Of a DNA stretch of 64,000 bases, positions 25,044-33,088 are shown in pieces. The stretch is from Kibdelosporangium philippinense (GTDB lineage Bacteria; Actinomycetota; Actinomycetes; Mycobacteriales; Pseudonocardiaceae), in assembly GCF_021390435.2 (NCBI RefSeq), contig NZ_JAJVCN010000001.1, forward strand, positions 62,001 through 126,000, given 5' to 3'. The translations under genes and the position numbers were made by a program. Position 1 is the stretch's first letter. Each line of letters starts with the position of its first letter. The notes below the pieces were generated by a model. That model ran no database searches and was not told the origin of the DNA. It was given only the letters and a program-made list of their open reading frames with translations.

Positions 25044-25326
25044 CCGGCACCTCGAGCAGGCCTTCGGCGACCAGCGACTCGATGCTGGCCCGCAGCTTGG
25101 AACACGTGTCCTGCAAGGCGGATGGTTTGTTCTGGGAGGCGTACTCGGGGCAACTCTCGGTCGAGGTCTGCCACTGGATGCTCATCTGGTGCTGGCTACT
25201 CTTCTTCACCAGCACGCATGTCCCGCACGCGGTGCACTCCACCGGCCGCAGTCCGTCGACGAGGAAGCCTCGCCGGTCGACCGCGGTCTGCGAGGAGACA
25301 TCAGCCGCAGGAGCCTTGGCCCACAT
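25036..25326 (-). CDS. Unknown 96-residue cysteine-rich protein between kshA and kshB
   Basis: I do not recognise this protein. It starts at an ATG sharing bases with the kshA stop (TGATG) and ends 8 nt inside kshB, so it is embedded in the 9-alpha-hydroxylase operon with coupled translation on both sides. Residues 31-37 read CTACGTC, with further Cys at 59 and 75 and a His at 46, a spacing compatible with metal or Fe-S binding. The C-terminal third looks helical. No signal peptide or membrane segment is seen. Placement suggests an accessory or electron-transfer role with KshA/KshB, such as cluster assembly or a coupling factor, but that is inference. Confidence 0.8.
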   Translation of the reverse strand: MWAKAPAADVSSQTAVDRRGFLVDGLRPVECTACGTCVLVKKSSQHQMSIQWQTSTESCPEYASQNKPSALQDTCSKLRASIESLVAEGLLEVPDG

Positions 25327-26474
25327 CACACACCGGCTTCCTTGCGGCGCGCCAGGTTCTCCGCGACCTCGCGCTCCCACGCCTCGTTCGCCTTCGTCGT
25401 GTCCACTTCGAACTCGAACCGCCTGGTCATGTCGTCGGAGACTTCCTCGACGTCCACATAGAACTGCTCGTACCAGCGGCGCAGCTGGTAGACCGGGCCG
25501 TCCTCCTCGCACAGCAACGGGTTGTCGATCCGGGTCTTGTTCTTCCAGATCTCCACGTCCTGCAGGAAGCCGACCTTGAAGCTCTTCGCGAACTTGCCGG
25601 CGACCTTGTCGGCCATCTCGTCGTCCAGGCCGGGCAGCTTCTTCACGATCAGCCCGTACTGCAACATGAACGAGTTGTGCGTGATCGGGTAGTGGCAGTT
25701 GATCAGGACCGTCTCGACTTCGATGCCCTTGTAGTTGTTCCACAAGTAGTTGATCATGTACGCCGGGCCGTAGTACGACGCCTCCGAGCGCAGCAGATTG
25801 TCCTCACCGGCGTAGTTTCCGGTGTTCGTGCCGCCGGTCGCGGTCACGTCCGGCCTGCCACGCGAGTTGAGGTACTGGGTGGCGATGTGGCCTTCGAAGA
25901 TGTTCTTGAAATAGGTCGGGAAGGCGAAGTGGATGTAGTAGAAGTGAGCCATGTCGACCATGTTGTCGATGATCTCGCGGCAGTGGGAGCCCTCGATCCG
26001 GATCGTGTCCCAGGTCCAGTTGCTCCAGCCCTCTTCGTACGCGCCCGCGACCCTCGGGATCGCCACATGCTCCGGCGGCGGGTTGCCCTGCGGATCGTGC
26101 CAGATCAGCAGCTGCCCGTTCTGCTCCAACGTGGTCCATGCCCGGGTCCTTGCCCGCAGCGGAACCCGCTTGGCGTAAGGGATCTCGACACACTTGCCGC
26201 CGCCCGACCAGCGCCAGTCGTGGAACGGGCACGCGATCGCGTCGCCTTTGATGCTGCCTTGGCTCAGATCGCCGCCCATGTGCCTGCAGTACGCGTCGAG
26301 CACGTTGAGCTTGCCGTCCTGGCTTTGGAAGACCACGAGTTTCGTGCCGAAGGCCTCGATCGCGTGCGGCTTGCCGTCCTTGAAGTTCTTGGCAAGACCG
26401 ATGCAGTGCCAGCCTCGGGCGAACCTGGTCGGCGGTGTGCCGACGTCGATGGTCCGGATCTCGTCGCGAGTCAC
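25326..26474 (-). CDS. kshA: KshA: Rieske oxygenase of 3-ketosteroid 9-alpha-hydroxylase
   Basis: 382-residue terminal oxygenase that hydroxylates C9 of androstadienedione-type 3-ketosteroids, leading to ring B opening. The Rieske [2Fe-2S] ligands are Cys63-x-His65 and Cys82-x2-His85 (CRHMGGDL, CPFHDW). The mononuclear iron site is marked by HFYYIH within NMVDMAHFYYIHFAFP. The GTG at 26474 overlaps the kstD stop by 4 nt and has AAGGGGAG upstream, which decides the start against the longer open frame. Confidence 0.96.
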   Translation of the reverse strand: MTRDEIRTIDVGTPPTRFARGWHCIGLAKNFKDGKPHAIEAFGTKLVVFQSQDGKLNVLDAYCRHMGGDLSQGSIKGDAIACPFHDWRWSGGGKCVEIPYAKRVPLRARTRAWTTLEQNGQLLIWHDPQGNPPPEHVAIPRVAGAYEEGWSNWTWDTIRIEGSHCREIIDNMVDMAHFYYIHFAFPTYFKNIFEGHIATQYLNSRGRPDVTATGGTNTGNYAGEDNLLRSEASYYGPAYMINYLWNNYKGIEVETVLINCHYPITHNSFMLQYGLIVKKLPGLDDEMADKVAGKFAKSFKVGFLQDVEIWKNKTRIDNPLLCEEDGPVYQLRRWYEQFYVDVEEVSDDMTRRFEFEVDTTKANEAWEREVAENLARRKEAGV

Positions 26475-28144
26475 TGCTTGCTCCCCTTCGCTAGCGCGGC
26501 CATATTGAGCGCGGCCAAGTAGCCAAACGTCATCGCGGGACCAATTGTCGCACCCGGGCCCGCGTACGTGCGACCCATCACGGCCGCGCTGGCGTTCCCG
26601 GCCGCGTACAGGCCTTCGATGATCGAACCGTCTTCCCTGAGCACCCGTGCGGCCGAGTCTGTCCGTAGCCCGCCCTTGGTTCCCAGGTCTCCCGGCACGA
26701 TCCGGACCGCGTAGAACGGCGCGACCTCCAGCGGTGCGAGGCAAGGGTTGGGGCGGTTGCGTGGATCTCCGTAGTACTTGTCGTACGCGGACTCGCCGCG
26801 TCGGAACTCTTCGTCCTTTCCGGACTTCGCGAACCCGTTGAACTGCTTGACGGTTTCGGCAAGGCCTTCGGGCGACACGTCGATCTGCTCGGCCAACTCC
26901 TGCAATGTCGACGCTTTCACGACCGCGCCTGCCTTGTACCAGCGGCCAGGGAACGGCTGTCCCGGATAGAGCCCGGCGAACACGTACCTGTTGCGATAGC
27001 GCTGGTCCGCGATCAGCCAGGTCGGGAAGTTCTTGGCCGGGCCGTCGCCTTCCCCGTACATCGCGTGCACTGCGTCCACGTAAGGCGCTGCTTCGTTGAC
27101 AAAGCGCTTGCCTTCGGCGTTGACCATGATGCAGCCGGGCAAAGTTCTTTCGGCCAAACAGAAGTACGGCCCACCGCTGAGCACAATGGATGGACCCCAC
27201 CAGGCGTCGTCCATCAGATCAACGGCCGCGCCGAGCCTCAGTCCGGCTTCGATGCCGTCACCGGTGTTCTCGTGCGCACCAACCGTCCACTGTGTCCCGA
27301 TTGGCTCACGTTGATACTTCTTGCGTAGCTCCTCGCTGCGCTCGAAGCCACCGGAAGCCAGTAGCACGCCGTAGCGCGCGAAGACAACGGATTCCTTGCC
27401 GTCCTTGGTAACCCGCACGCCGGTCACCCGGTCGCCCTGGGTCTCCAGGTCCATCAATGCTGTTTCCAGCCAGACCGGAACACCGGCCTTGGCGAGACCT
27501 GCCCGAATACCACCAGCAAGCGCTTGGCCCATTGCCAGTTGTCTGCGTTTACGGACCCTGGCGAGGAAGCCGCGTGCGCCGACACGGAGTGCGCGCAGCA
27601 TGCCGCGCGGGTGCCTGCGGACCAGGTTGAGCCAGCGGTAGTCGGCCTGGGTGACCGCCACATCCATCGGCGACGCCAGATAAGGCCTGGTGAGCGTCTC
27701 CAAATGGGAGCCGATCAAGCTGGCTGGCATCGGCTTTGGCTCGATCGAGCGGCCACCGGGCATACCGCCGGGCGCCTCCGGGTAGTAGTCGGAGTAGCCC
27801 TTCACCCACGCGAACTTCAGCGGGGTGTTGGCCAGCACGAAGTCGAGCATCTCCGGACCGTGGTCCAGTACGGTCTTCTTCAACTCGGCCGGGACGACGT
27901 CGCCGACAATGTGGTTGAGGTAGGCGCTGGCGGCCTCGGGTGTGTCGGGCACGCCCGAACGCAGGATCACCTGGTTGTTGGGCACCCACACGCCCCCGCC
28001 GGAGCGGGCTGTCGAGCCGCCGTACGTCGGCGCCTTCTCCAGCACCACGGCGCTCAGCCCGTTGCGGGCCGCGGCGAGCGCGGCGGTCATCCCGGCGGCT
28101 CCGCTGCCTACGACAACGAGGTCGAACTCGGCTGGGTCCGTCAT
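26471..28144 (-). CDS. kstD: KstD: 3-ketosteroid delta-1-dehydrogenase
   Basis: 557-residue flavoenzyme introducing the C1-C2 double bond in ring A of 3-ketosteroids. The FAD-binding Rossmann motif VVGSGAAGMTAALAAARNG is at about 12-30. The C-terminal region contains APFYAVRIVPGDLGTKGG with the family's catalytic-domain Tyr and Gly, then LYAAGNASAAVMGRTYAGPG. The ATG at 28144 is preferred over 28162 because GGAGGTG lies directly upstream. A perfect KstR box is 22 nt upstream of this start. It heads the leftward operon into kshA. Confidence 0.95.
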   Translation of the reverse strand: MTDPAEFDLVVVGSGAAGMTAALAAARNGLSAVVLEKAPTYGGSTARSGGGVWVPNNQVILRSGVPDTPEAASAYLNHIVGDVVPAELKKTVLDHGPEMLDFVLANTPLKFAWVKGYSDYYPEAPGGMPGGRSIEPKPMPASLIGSHLETLTRPYLASPMDVAVTQADYRWLNLVRRHPRGMLRALRVGARGFLARVRKRRQLAMGQALAGGIRAGLAKAGVPVWLETALMDLETQGDRVTGVRVTKDGKESVVFARYGVLLASGGFERSEELRKKYQREPIGTQWTVGAHENTGDGIEAGLRLGAAVDLMDDAWWGPSIVLSGGPYFCLAERTLPGCIMVNAEGKRFVNEAAPYVDAVHAMYGEGDGPAKNFPTWLIADQRYRNRYVFAGLYPGQPFPGRWYKAGAVVKASTLQELAEQIDVSPEGLAETVKQFNGFAKSGKDEEFRRGESAYDKYYGDPRNRPNPCLAPLEVAPFYAVRIVPGDLGTKGGLRTDSAARVLREDGSIIEGLYAAGNASAAVMGRTYAGPGATIGPAMTFGYLAALNMAALAKGSKQ

Positions 28145-28165
28145 CAGCACCTCCGTGGCCAATAC

Positions 28166-28181
28166 TAGAACAGGTTATAGT
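28166..28181. promoter_or_regulatory. KstR box in the kstD / kstD-like divergent promoter
   Basis: TAGAACAGGTTATA (28166-28179) matches TNNAACNNGTTNNA fully. It lies between the divergent kstD and kstD-like genes and overlaps a rightward TATAGT -10 candidate (28176-28181). A leftward TAGTAT lies on the other edge. One site could thus repress both the ring-cleavage operon and the hsaEGF operon. Confidence 0.85.
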
Positions 28182-28264
28182 CTTGGTCGCCGCAAGCGCT
28201 ATGGTGTCTCTAGATTTGGGCCTACGAGCTGCAAGCGAAGCACGGTTGGACAGGCGGGCTGACA

Positions 28265-29854
28265 GTGCAGAAACGTGTTTCACATGACTGGGACGACAGT
28301 GCCGATGTCGTCATCGTCGGCTTCGGCGCCGCAGGCGCCTGCGCGGCCATCGAAGCGGCCGGTGCAGGGGCCGATGTGCTGATTCTGGATCGGTTCTCCG
28401 GCGGTGGTGCGACCGCGATGTCCGGCGGGGTGGTCTATGCGGGCGGCGGCACGCCGTACCAGGCCGCAGCGGGCATTACGGACACTCCGGACGCGATGCT
28501 CCGGTACCTCAAGCTGGAAGTCGGGGACGTGGTGTCCGAGGAGACGCTGCGCAAGTTCGTCGACTCCAGCGTGGACATGATCGCCTGGCTGGAAAAGCAG
28601 GGCGTGCCGTTCGATGCCAGCTTGTGTCCGTACAAGACGTCTTATCCGAGCAACAAGCACTATCTCTATTACTCGGGCAGCGAGTCCGCGGGCGGGTTCC
28701 GCGATGCCGCGCCTCCTGCCGCCCGTGGGCATCGGACCAAGGGCAAGGGGACTTCGGGGAAGGTGTTCTTCGCTCGTCTCGCCGAGGCCGCGCGGGCGGG
28801 TGCGCGGGTCCGGACGCAAACCTTTGCGCAGCACCTGATCAGCTCGAACGGTCGAGTCGTCGGCGTCTCGTGCACGGAGCTCAGCGGTTGGGCGGCACGT
28901 AGGCATCGGGTGTACGCGAAGTACGCGGCCAAGCCTGGGCTGTACGTTCCGTTCCTGCGCAAGACGTTGAACCGGCGGGTCCGAAAACTGGAACAGCGTT
29001 ATGGCCGGACGCTTCGGGTAGAGGCTCGTCGGGGTGTGGTGCTGGCGGCGGGCGGGTTCGTGGCGAACCGGGAGATGATGCGTGAGCACGCCCCGGACTA
29101 CCGCAAGGGCCTCGCCTTGGGCACTGCGGCCGACGACGGAACCGGGATTGTGATGGGTGCTGACGCGGGTGGCGCCACGGCGTACCTGGATCGGGTGTCC
29201 GCGTGGCGATTCATCAGCCCGCCGAGCGCATTCCTTGGCAGCCTGGCTGTTTCTTCCGCGGGGGAGCGGATCGGCGACGAGTCCCGGTATGGCGCGGCCT
29301 TGGGGCATGACATGCTCACGAAGCACGGCGCTCGCGGATGGTTGTTCGTGGACAGCGCGCTTGTTGCTGAGGTGCGTAAACAGCTGCGTTCGCAGACCGT
29401 GTGGTTCCACCGGCTGCAAACCCGGTTCCTGCTTGGCCGTGAACGGGTCAGTGGGTCCACAGTGGAGGAGGTGGCCCGTAAGGCGGGGATCGACCCGGAC
29501 GGTCTGGCTGCGACAGTCGAGGCGCACAACATCGCTGCGGCATCAGGAAAGCCAGACCCGGCAGGCAAACCGGCTGAGTTCTTACGGGTGCTTGACGCGC
29601 CGCCGTACTCGCTTGTGGACATTTCGATCAAGCCGAGCCTGGGATATCCGTGCCCGATGCTCACGCTCGGCGGGCTCGTGGTCGACGAGCAGACCGGCGC
29701 GGTCCGCCGGGACGACGGCACCCTGGTCGAAGGCTTGTACGCGGCTGGGCGGACTGCCGTCGGGATCTGCTCGAACTCTTACGTCAGCGGGTTGTCGCTG
29801 GCCGATTGCGTGTTCTCCGGTCGGAGAGCGGGCTTCTCATCAGCGCGAGTGTGA
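28265..29854 (+). CDS. KstD-like FAD-dependent steroid dehydrogenase
   Basis: 529-residue flavoprotein of the fumarate reductase/KstD superfamily. The FAD motif VIVGFGAAGACAAIEAAGAG is at about 16-35, and the C-terminus reads LYAAGRTAVGICSNSYVSGL. It differs from the KstD next door: the PFYAVRIVPGDLGTKGG region is replaced by PPYSLVDISIKPSLGYPC, so the reaction may differ, for example a delta-4-(5-alpha)-dehydrogenase. It opens the operon with hsaE, hsaG and hsaF and shares the divergent promoter with kstD. The GTG start at 28265 is the first usable codon after the promoter. Confidence 0.82.
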   Translation: MQKRVSHDWDDSADVVIVGFGAAGACAAIEAAGAGADVLILDRFSGGGATAMSGGVVYAGGGTPYQAAAGITDTPDAMLRYLKLEVGDVVSEETLRKFVDSSVDMIAWLEKQGVPFDASLCPYKTSYPSNKHYLYYSGSESAGGFRDAAPPAARGHRTKGKGTSGKVFFARLAEAARAGARVRTQTFAQHLISSNGRVVGVSCTELSGWAARRHRVYAKYAAKPGLYVPFLRKTLNRRVRKLEQRYGRTLRVEARRGVVLAAGGFVANREMMREHAPDYRKGLALGTAADDGTGIVMGADAGGATAYLDRVSAWRFISPPSAFLGSLAVSSAGERIGDESRYGAALGHDMLTKHGARGWLFVDSALVAEVRKQLRSQTVWFHRLQTRFLLGRERVSGSTVEEVARKAGIDPDGLAATVEAHNIAAASGKPDPAGKPAEFLRVLDAPPYSLVDISIKPSLGYPCPMLTLGGLVVDEQTGAVRRDDGTLVEGLYAAGRTAVGICSNSYVSGLSLADCVFSGRRAGFSSARV

Positions 29855-29863
29855 GGAGGACAA

Positions 29864-30646
29864 GTGCTCACGGCTGACCAACGCACCGAAGCGGCGGACC
29901 GGCTGTACGCGGCCGAACGCGACCGGTCGCCGATCGCACCGCTGATCCTGGACTATCCTGGGATCGACGCGGTGGATTCCTACGAGATCCAGCTGCACAA
30001 CATCCGGCGGCGAGCCCGTCCGGTGCTCGGCCACAAAGTAGGCCTGTCATCCGAGGCGATGCAGCAGATGATGGGCGTGAACGAACCGGACTACGGCCAC
30101 CTGCTCGACGACATGGCCCTGTCCGAGGACGTTCTGGTCGACACCGCGAAGTACTGCTATCCGCGCGTGGAGGTCGAGGTCGGTTTCGTCCTCGGCGCCG
30201 ACCTGCCCGGCGAGGGGTGCACGGAGGACGATGTCCTTGCCGCGACGTCCTTTTTGGCGCCCGCGATCGAGTTGATCGACAGCCGGATCGTGGACTGGAA
30301 CATCAAGCTGCCGGACACCATCGCCGACAATGCCTCGTCGGCCGGGTTCGTGCTGGGTGCCGCTCGGGTTCGGCCGTCTGATGTGGACATCCGTGCGATC
30401 GACGCCGTGTTGTGGCGCAACGGGTCCGAAGTGGCCAAAGGCAGATCCGATGCGGTGCTTGGCAATCCGGTGACCGCGGTGGCGTGGCTGGCCGGAAAGG
30501 TCGCGAGTTTCGGGGTCCGGTTGAAAGCCGGGCACATCGTGCTGCCCGGATCGTGCACGCGGGCTATCGACGCGCGGCCGGGTGACACGTTCCGGGCTGA
30601 GTTCTCGGGTCTAGGTGATGTCTCGTTGACCTTCGGGGGTGGCTGA
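29864..30646 (+). CDS. hsaE: HsaE: 2-hydroxypenta/hexa-2,4-dienoate hydratase
   Basis: 260-residue hydratase of the fumarylacetoacetase/4-oxalocrotonate hydratase fold (MhpD-like). It hydrates the dienoate released by HsaD to 4-hydroxy-2-oxo acid. Metal-binding acidic residues lie in [13 protein letters not shown] (about 95-107), and [11 protein letters not shown] is conserved. The GTG follows GAGGAGGACAA. Its stop shares bases with the hsaG start (TGATG). The order hsaE-hsaG-hsaF, divergent from kstD, is the same as in mycobacteria. Confidence 0.93.
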   Translation: MLTADQRTEAADRLYAAERDRSPIAPLILDYPGIDAVDSYEIQLHNIRRRARPVLGHKVGLSSEAMQQMMGVNEPDYGHLLDDMALSEDVLVDTAKYCYPRVEVEVGFVLGADLPGEGCTEDDVLAATSFLAPAIELIDSRIVDWNIKLPDTIADNASSAGFVLGAARVRPSDVDIRAIDAVLWRNGSEVAKGRSDAVLGNPVTAVAWLAGKVASFGVRLKAGHIVLPGSCTRAIDARPGDTFRAEFSGLGDVSLTFGGG

Positions 30647-31560
30647 TGGGTGTTCCGGCGGCGATCGTCGGTTCCGGCAACATCGGGACCGACCTGTTGT
30701 ACAAACTCCAGCGCAGTGCGGTGATCGATCCGGTGTGGATGGTCGGCATCGACCCATCAAGCGAAGGTCTTCGTCGCGCGGCTTCGATGGGTCTGGAGAC
30801 CACATCGGACGGTGTGGACGTGTTGCTGTCGTCGGCGAATCCGCCGCAGCTGGTGTTCGAGGCGACTTCGGCTTACGTCCATCGGGCGAACGCACCACGG
30901 TACGCTTCGGCCGGGATACGGGCGATCGACCTGACTCCAGCCGCGATCGGGCCTTACGTCGTGCCGCCGGTGAACCTTGATGAGCACCTGGGTGCGTCGA
31001 ACGTCAACCTGATCACCTGTGGCGGCCAGGCCACGATTCCCATTGTCGCAGCGGTTTCCCGAGTTGTTCCGGTTCCGTATGCCGAGATCGTGGCGTCAGT
31101 AGCTTCGGTGTCCGCGGGCCCAGGGACACGGGCGAACATCGACGAGTTCACCCGGACCACAAGCCGTGGTATCGAAGTCATGGGCGGCGCCGAACGTGGC
31201 AAGGCAATCATCGTGTTGAACCCCGCCGACCCGCCGATGATCATGCGTGACACCATCATCTGCGCGATCCCGTCGAACGCGGATCACACTGCGATCGCGG
31301 ATTCGGTGACTCGGATGGTTTCTGAAGTCGCCTCGTACGTACCCGGTTATCGGCTGTTGAACGAGCCGCAGTTCGACCCGCCCGAAGGATCAGCGCCAGC
31401 ACGGGTGACGGTCTTCATCGAAGTCGAAGGGGCAGGGGACTTCCTGCCGCCGTATGCGGGAAACCTGGACATCATGACCGCTGCCGCCGTTCGGGTCGGC
31501 GAAAGGATTGCCCATGCTCAGGATCACGGACACGTCGCTGCGGGACGGCTCGCACCATAA
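30646..31560 (+). CDS. hsaG: HsaG: acylating aldehyde dehydrogenase
   Basis: 304-residue CoA-acylating acetaldehyde/propionaldehyde dehydrogenase, partner of HsaF in a channelling complex. The NAD motif [16 protein letters not shown] is at residues 5-20, and the catalytic Cys125 is in [29 protein letters not shown] lies in the middle. It converts the aldehyde from the aldolase to acyl-CoA (propionyl-CoA in steroid degradation). It overlaps hsaF by 47 nt, consistent with coupled synthesis of the complex. Confidence 0.94.
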   Translation: MGVPAAIVGSGNIGTDLLYKLQRSAVIDPVWMVGIDPSSEGLRRAASMGLETTSDGVDVLLSSANPPQLVFEATSAYVHRANAPRYASAGIRAIDLTPAAIGPYVVPPVNLDEHLGASNVNLITCGGQATIPIVAAVSRVVPVPYAEIVASVASVSAGPGTRANIDEFTRTTSRGIEVMGGAERGKAIIVLNPADPPMIMRDTIICAIPSNADHTAIADSVTRMVSEVASYVPGYRLLNEPQFDPPEGSAPARVTVFIEVEGAGDFLPPYAGNLDIMTAAAVRVGERIAHAQDHGHVAAGRLAP

Positions 31561-32521
31561 GCGCCACCAGTTCACATCGGACGAAGTACGCTCCATTGTG
31601 GCCGCACTTGACGCGGCAGGAGTACCCGTCATCGAAGTGACACACGGCGACGGCCTCGGCGGATCGTCCTTTACCTACGGCTTCAGCAAAACCCCCGAAC
31701 AAGAGCTGATCTCCGTGGCAGTCGCGACGGCTGAACGGGCAAAGATCGCGTTCCTGATGCTGCCAGGTGTCGGAGTGAAAGACGACATCCTGATAGCGCA
31801 GGACAACGGTGCCTCGATCTGCCGAATAGCCACTCACTGCACGGAAGCGGACATCGCGGTGCAGCACTTCGGCCTGGCACGGGAACGTGGCTTGGAAACG
31901 GTCGGCTTCCTGATGATGGCCCACTCCCAGCCGCCAGAGGTGATCGCCAAGCAAGGCCGGATCATGGCTGACGCAGGCTGCCAGTGCGTCTACGTCGTGG
32001 ACTCGGCGGGTGCGTTGGTGCTCGAAGAAGTTAGCGACCGGGTCTCAGCCCTGATCGCCGAACTCAGGTCAGACGCCACGGTCGGATTCCACGGCCACGA
32101 AAACCTGGGGCTGTCGGTCGCGAACTCCATCGCCGCGATCCGTGCCGGCGCACAGCAGATCGACGGCAGCGCCCGCAGATTCGGCGCGGGCGCGGGCAAC
32201 ACGGCGACCGAGGCGCTTGTCGGCGTCTGCGACAAACTTGGGATCGAGACGGGCATCGACTTCTTCAAGATCGTCGACGCGGCCGAAGACGTGGTCCTGC
32301 CCGCGATGCCAGAGGAATGCAAGCTGGACCGAATGGCCCTGCTGATGGGTTACGCGGGCGTCTATTCGAGTTTCCTCAAACACGCGTACCGGCAAGCCGA
32401 GCGGTATGGGGTTTCAGGCGCGGAAATCCTTGTCCAGGCAGGGAAGCGGAAGCTCGTAGGTGGCCAGGAAGACCAATTGGCCGACATCGCGATCAACCTC
32501 GCGGCTAAAGTGGCTGGGTGA
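31514..32521 (+). CDS. hsaF: HsaF: 4-hydroxy-2-oxovalerate-type aldolase
   Basis: 335-residue DmpG-family aldolase splitting 4-hydroxy-2-oxo acids into pyruvate and an aldehyde that is passed to HsaG. The N-terminal [18 protein letters not shown] carries the catalytic Arg-Asp and His, and the metal-binding motif GFHGHENLG is near residue 195. The C-terminal DmpG communication domain is present. The ATG at 31514 has GAAAGGA 6 nt upstream; a TTG at 31508 is in frame. The stop overlaps the HD-domain gene (GTGA). Confidence 0.94.
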   Translation: MLRITDTSLRDGSHHKRHQFTSDEVRSIVAALDAAGVPVIEVTHGDGLGGSSFTYGFSKTPEQELISVAVATAERAKIAFLMLPGVGVKDDILIAQDNGASICRIATHCTEADIAVQHFGLARERGLETVGFLMMAHSQPPEVIAKQGRIMADAGCQCVYVVDSAGALVLEEVSDRVSALIAELRSDATVGFHGHENLGLSVANSIAAIRAGAQQIDGSARRFGAGAGNTATEALVGVCDKLGIETGIDFFKIVDAAEDVVLPAMPEECKLDRMALLMGYAGVYSSFLKHAYRQAERYGVSGAEILVQAGKRKLVGGQEDQLADIAINLAAKVAG

Positions 32522-33045
32522 GCTCGTACAGACCCTTGCCGGAAGAAGTAGTGGCTCTGCTGGAAACCGTGGATGCGCCGCCCCGCCTGGCGGCGCATTT
32601 GCGTCTGGTGCACGATGTCGCGGTTGAGCTTGTCGAGTGGTTCGAGCAACGTGGAGTTGTGGTCGATCGGGAAGCTGTCCTGTTCGGCGCGGCGACCCAT
32701 GACATCGGCAAGGTTCTGCATCCTGCCGAACTCTCCGGCCCAGGTTCACAGCACGAACCTGCTGGCTATGAACTTCTGGTGGAACACGGTTTTCCTGAGC
32801 GGCTCGCGCGGTTCGCCAGAACACACGCCTCGTGGACCGAGCAAGGCATCGAGTTCGAGGATCTCGTGGTCAGCCTTGCGGACAAGGTTTGGAAGGCCAA
32901 GCGTGTGCAAGATCTGGAGAACCTCATTGTCGAGCGGCTTCCAGGGGAGGCCTGGGAAGCGTTCATGGCCCTTGACGATGTGCTCGACCGGATAGCGGCG
33001 ACCGCTGATACCAGGCTCGCCTTTCAGGCGGCCCACCCCTCGTGA
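32518..33045 (+). CDS. HD-domain phosphohydrolase, coupled to hsaF
   Basis: 175-residue HD superfamily protein, all-helical. Metal ligands are His61-Asp62 in [10 protein letters not shown], with a further His at about 30 ([13 protein letters not shown]) and an Asp in [13 protein letters not shown] at about 120. HD proteins hydrolyse phosphate esters of nucleotides or other metabolites. It starts with GTG overlapping the hsaF stop, so it is translated with the steroid lower-pathway genes. I do not know a role for it in steroid catabolism. Its TGA stop lies within the hairpin repeat at 33037. Confidence 0.85.
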   Translation: MSSYRPLPEEVVALLETVDAPPRLAAHLRLVHDVAVELVEWFEQRGVVVDREAVLFGAATHDIGKVLHPAELSGPGSQHEPAGYELLVEHGFPERLARFARTHASWTEQGIEFEDLVVSLADKVWKAKRVQDLENLIVERLPGEAWEAFMALDDVLDRIAATADTRLAFQAAHPS

Positions 33046-33086
33046 GTGGTTATTCGTGTTCTAACACGAATAACCACTCACGAGGG
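33037..33086. terminator. Perfect 24-bp hairpin of the GTGAGTGGTTA family
   Basis: Arms 33037-33060 and 33063-33086 are perfectly complementary over 24 bp around a 2-nt loop, containing CTCGTGAGTGGTTATTCGTG and its complement. It separates the convergent ends of the HD-domain gene and the Fe-S oxidoreductase gene and is probably a bidirectional terminator without a T-run. The HD gene's stop codon is inside the left arm. The core CGTGTTCTAAC is shared with the 6131 and 15233 copies. Confidence 0.85.
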
Positions 33087-33088
33087 TT

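Noticed and set aside
24438..26522. 694-codon plus-strand open frame
   Set aside because: It runs antisense to kshB, orf96 and kshA, all firmly identified by motifs and coupled starts; the product has no recognisable fold.
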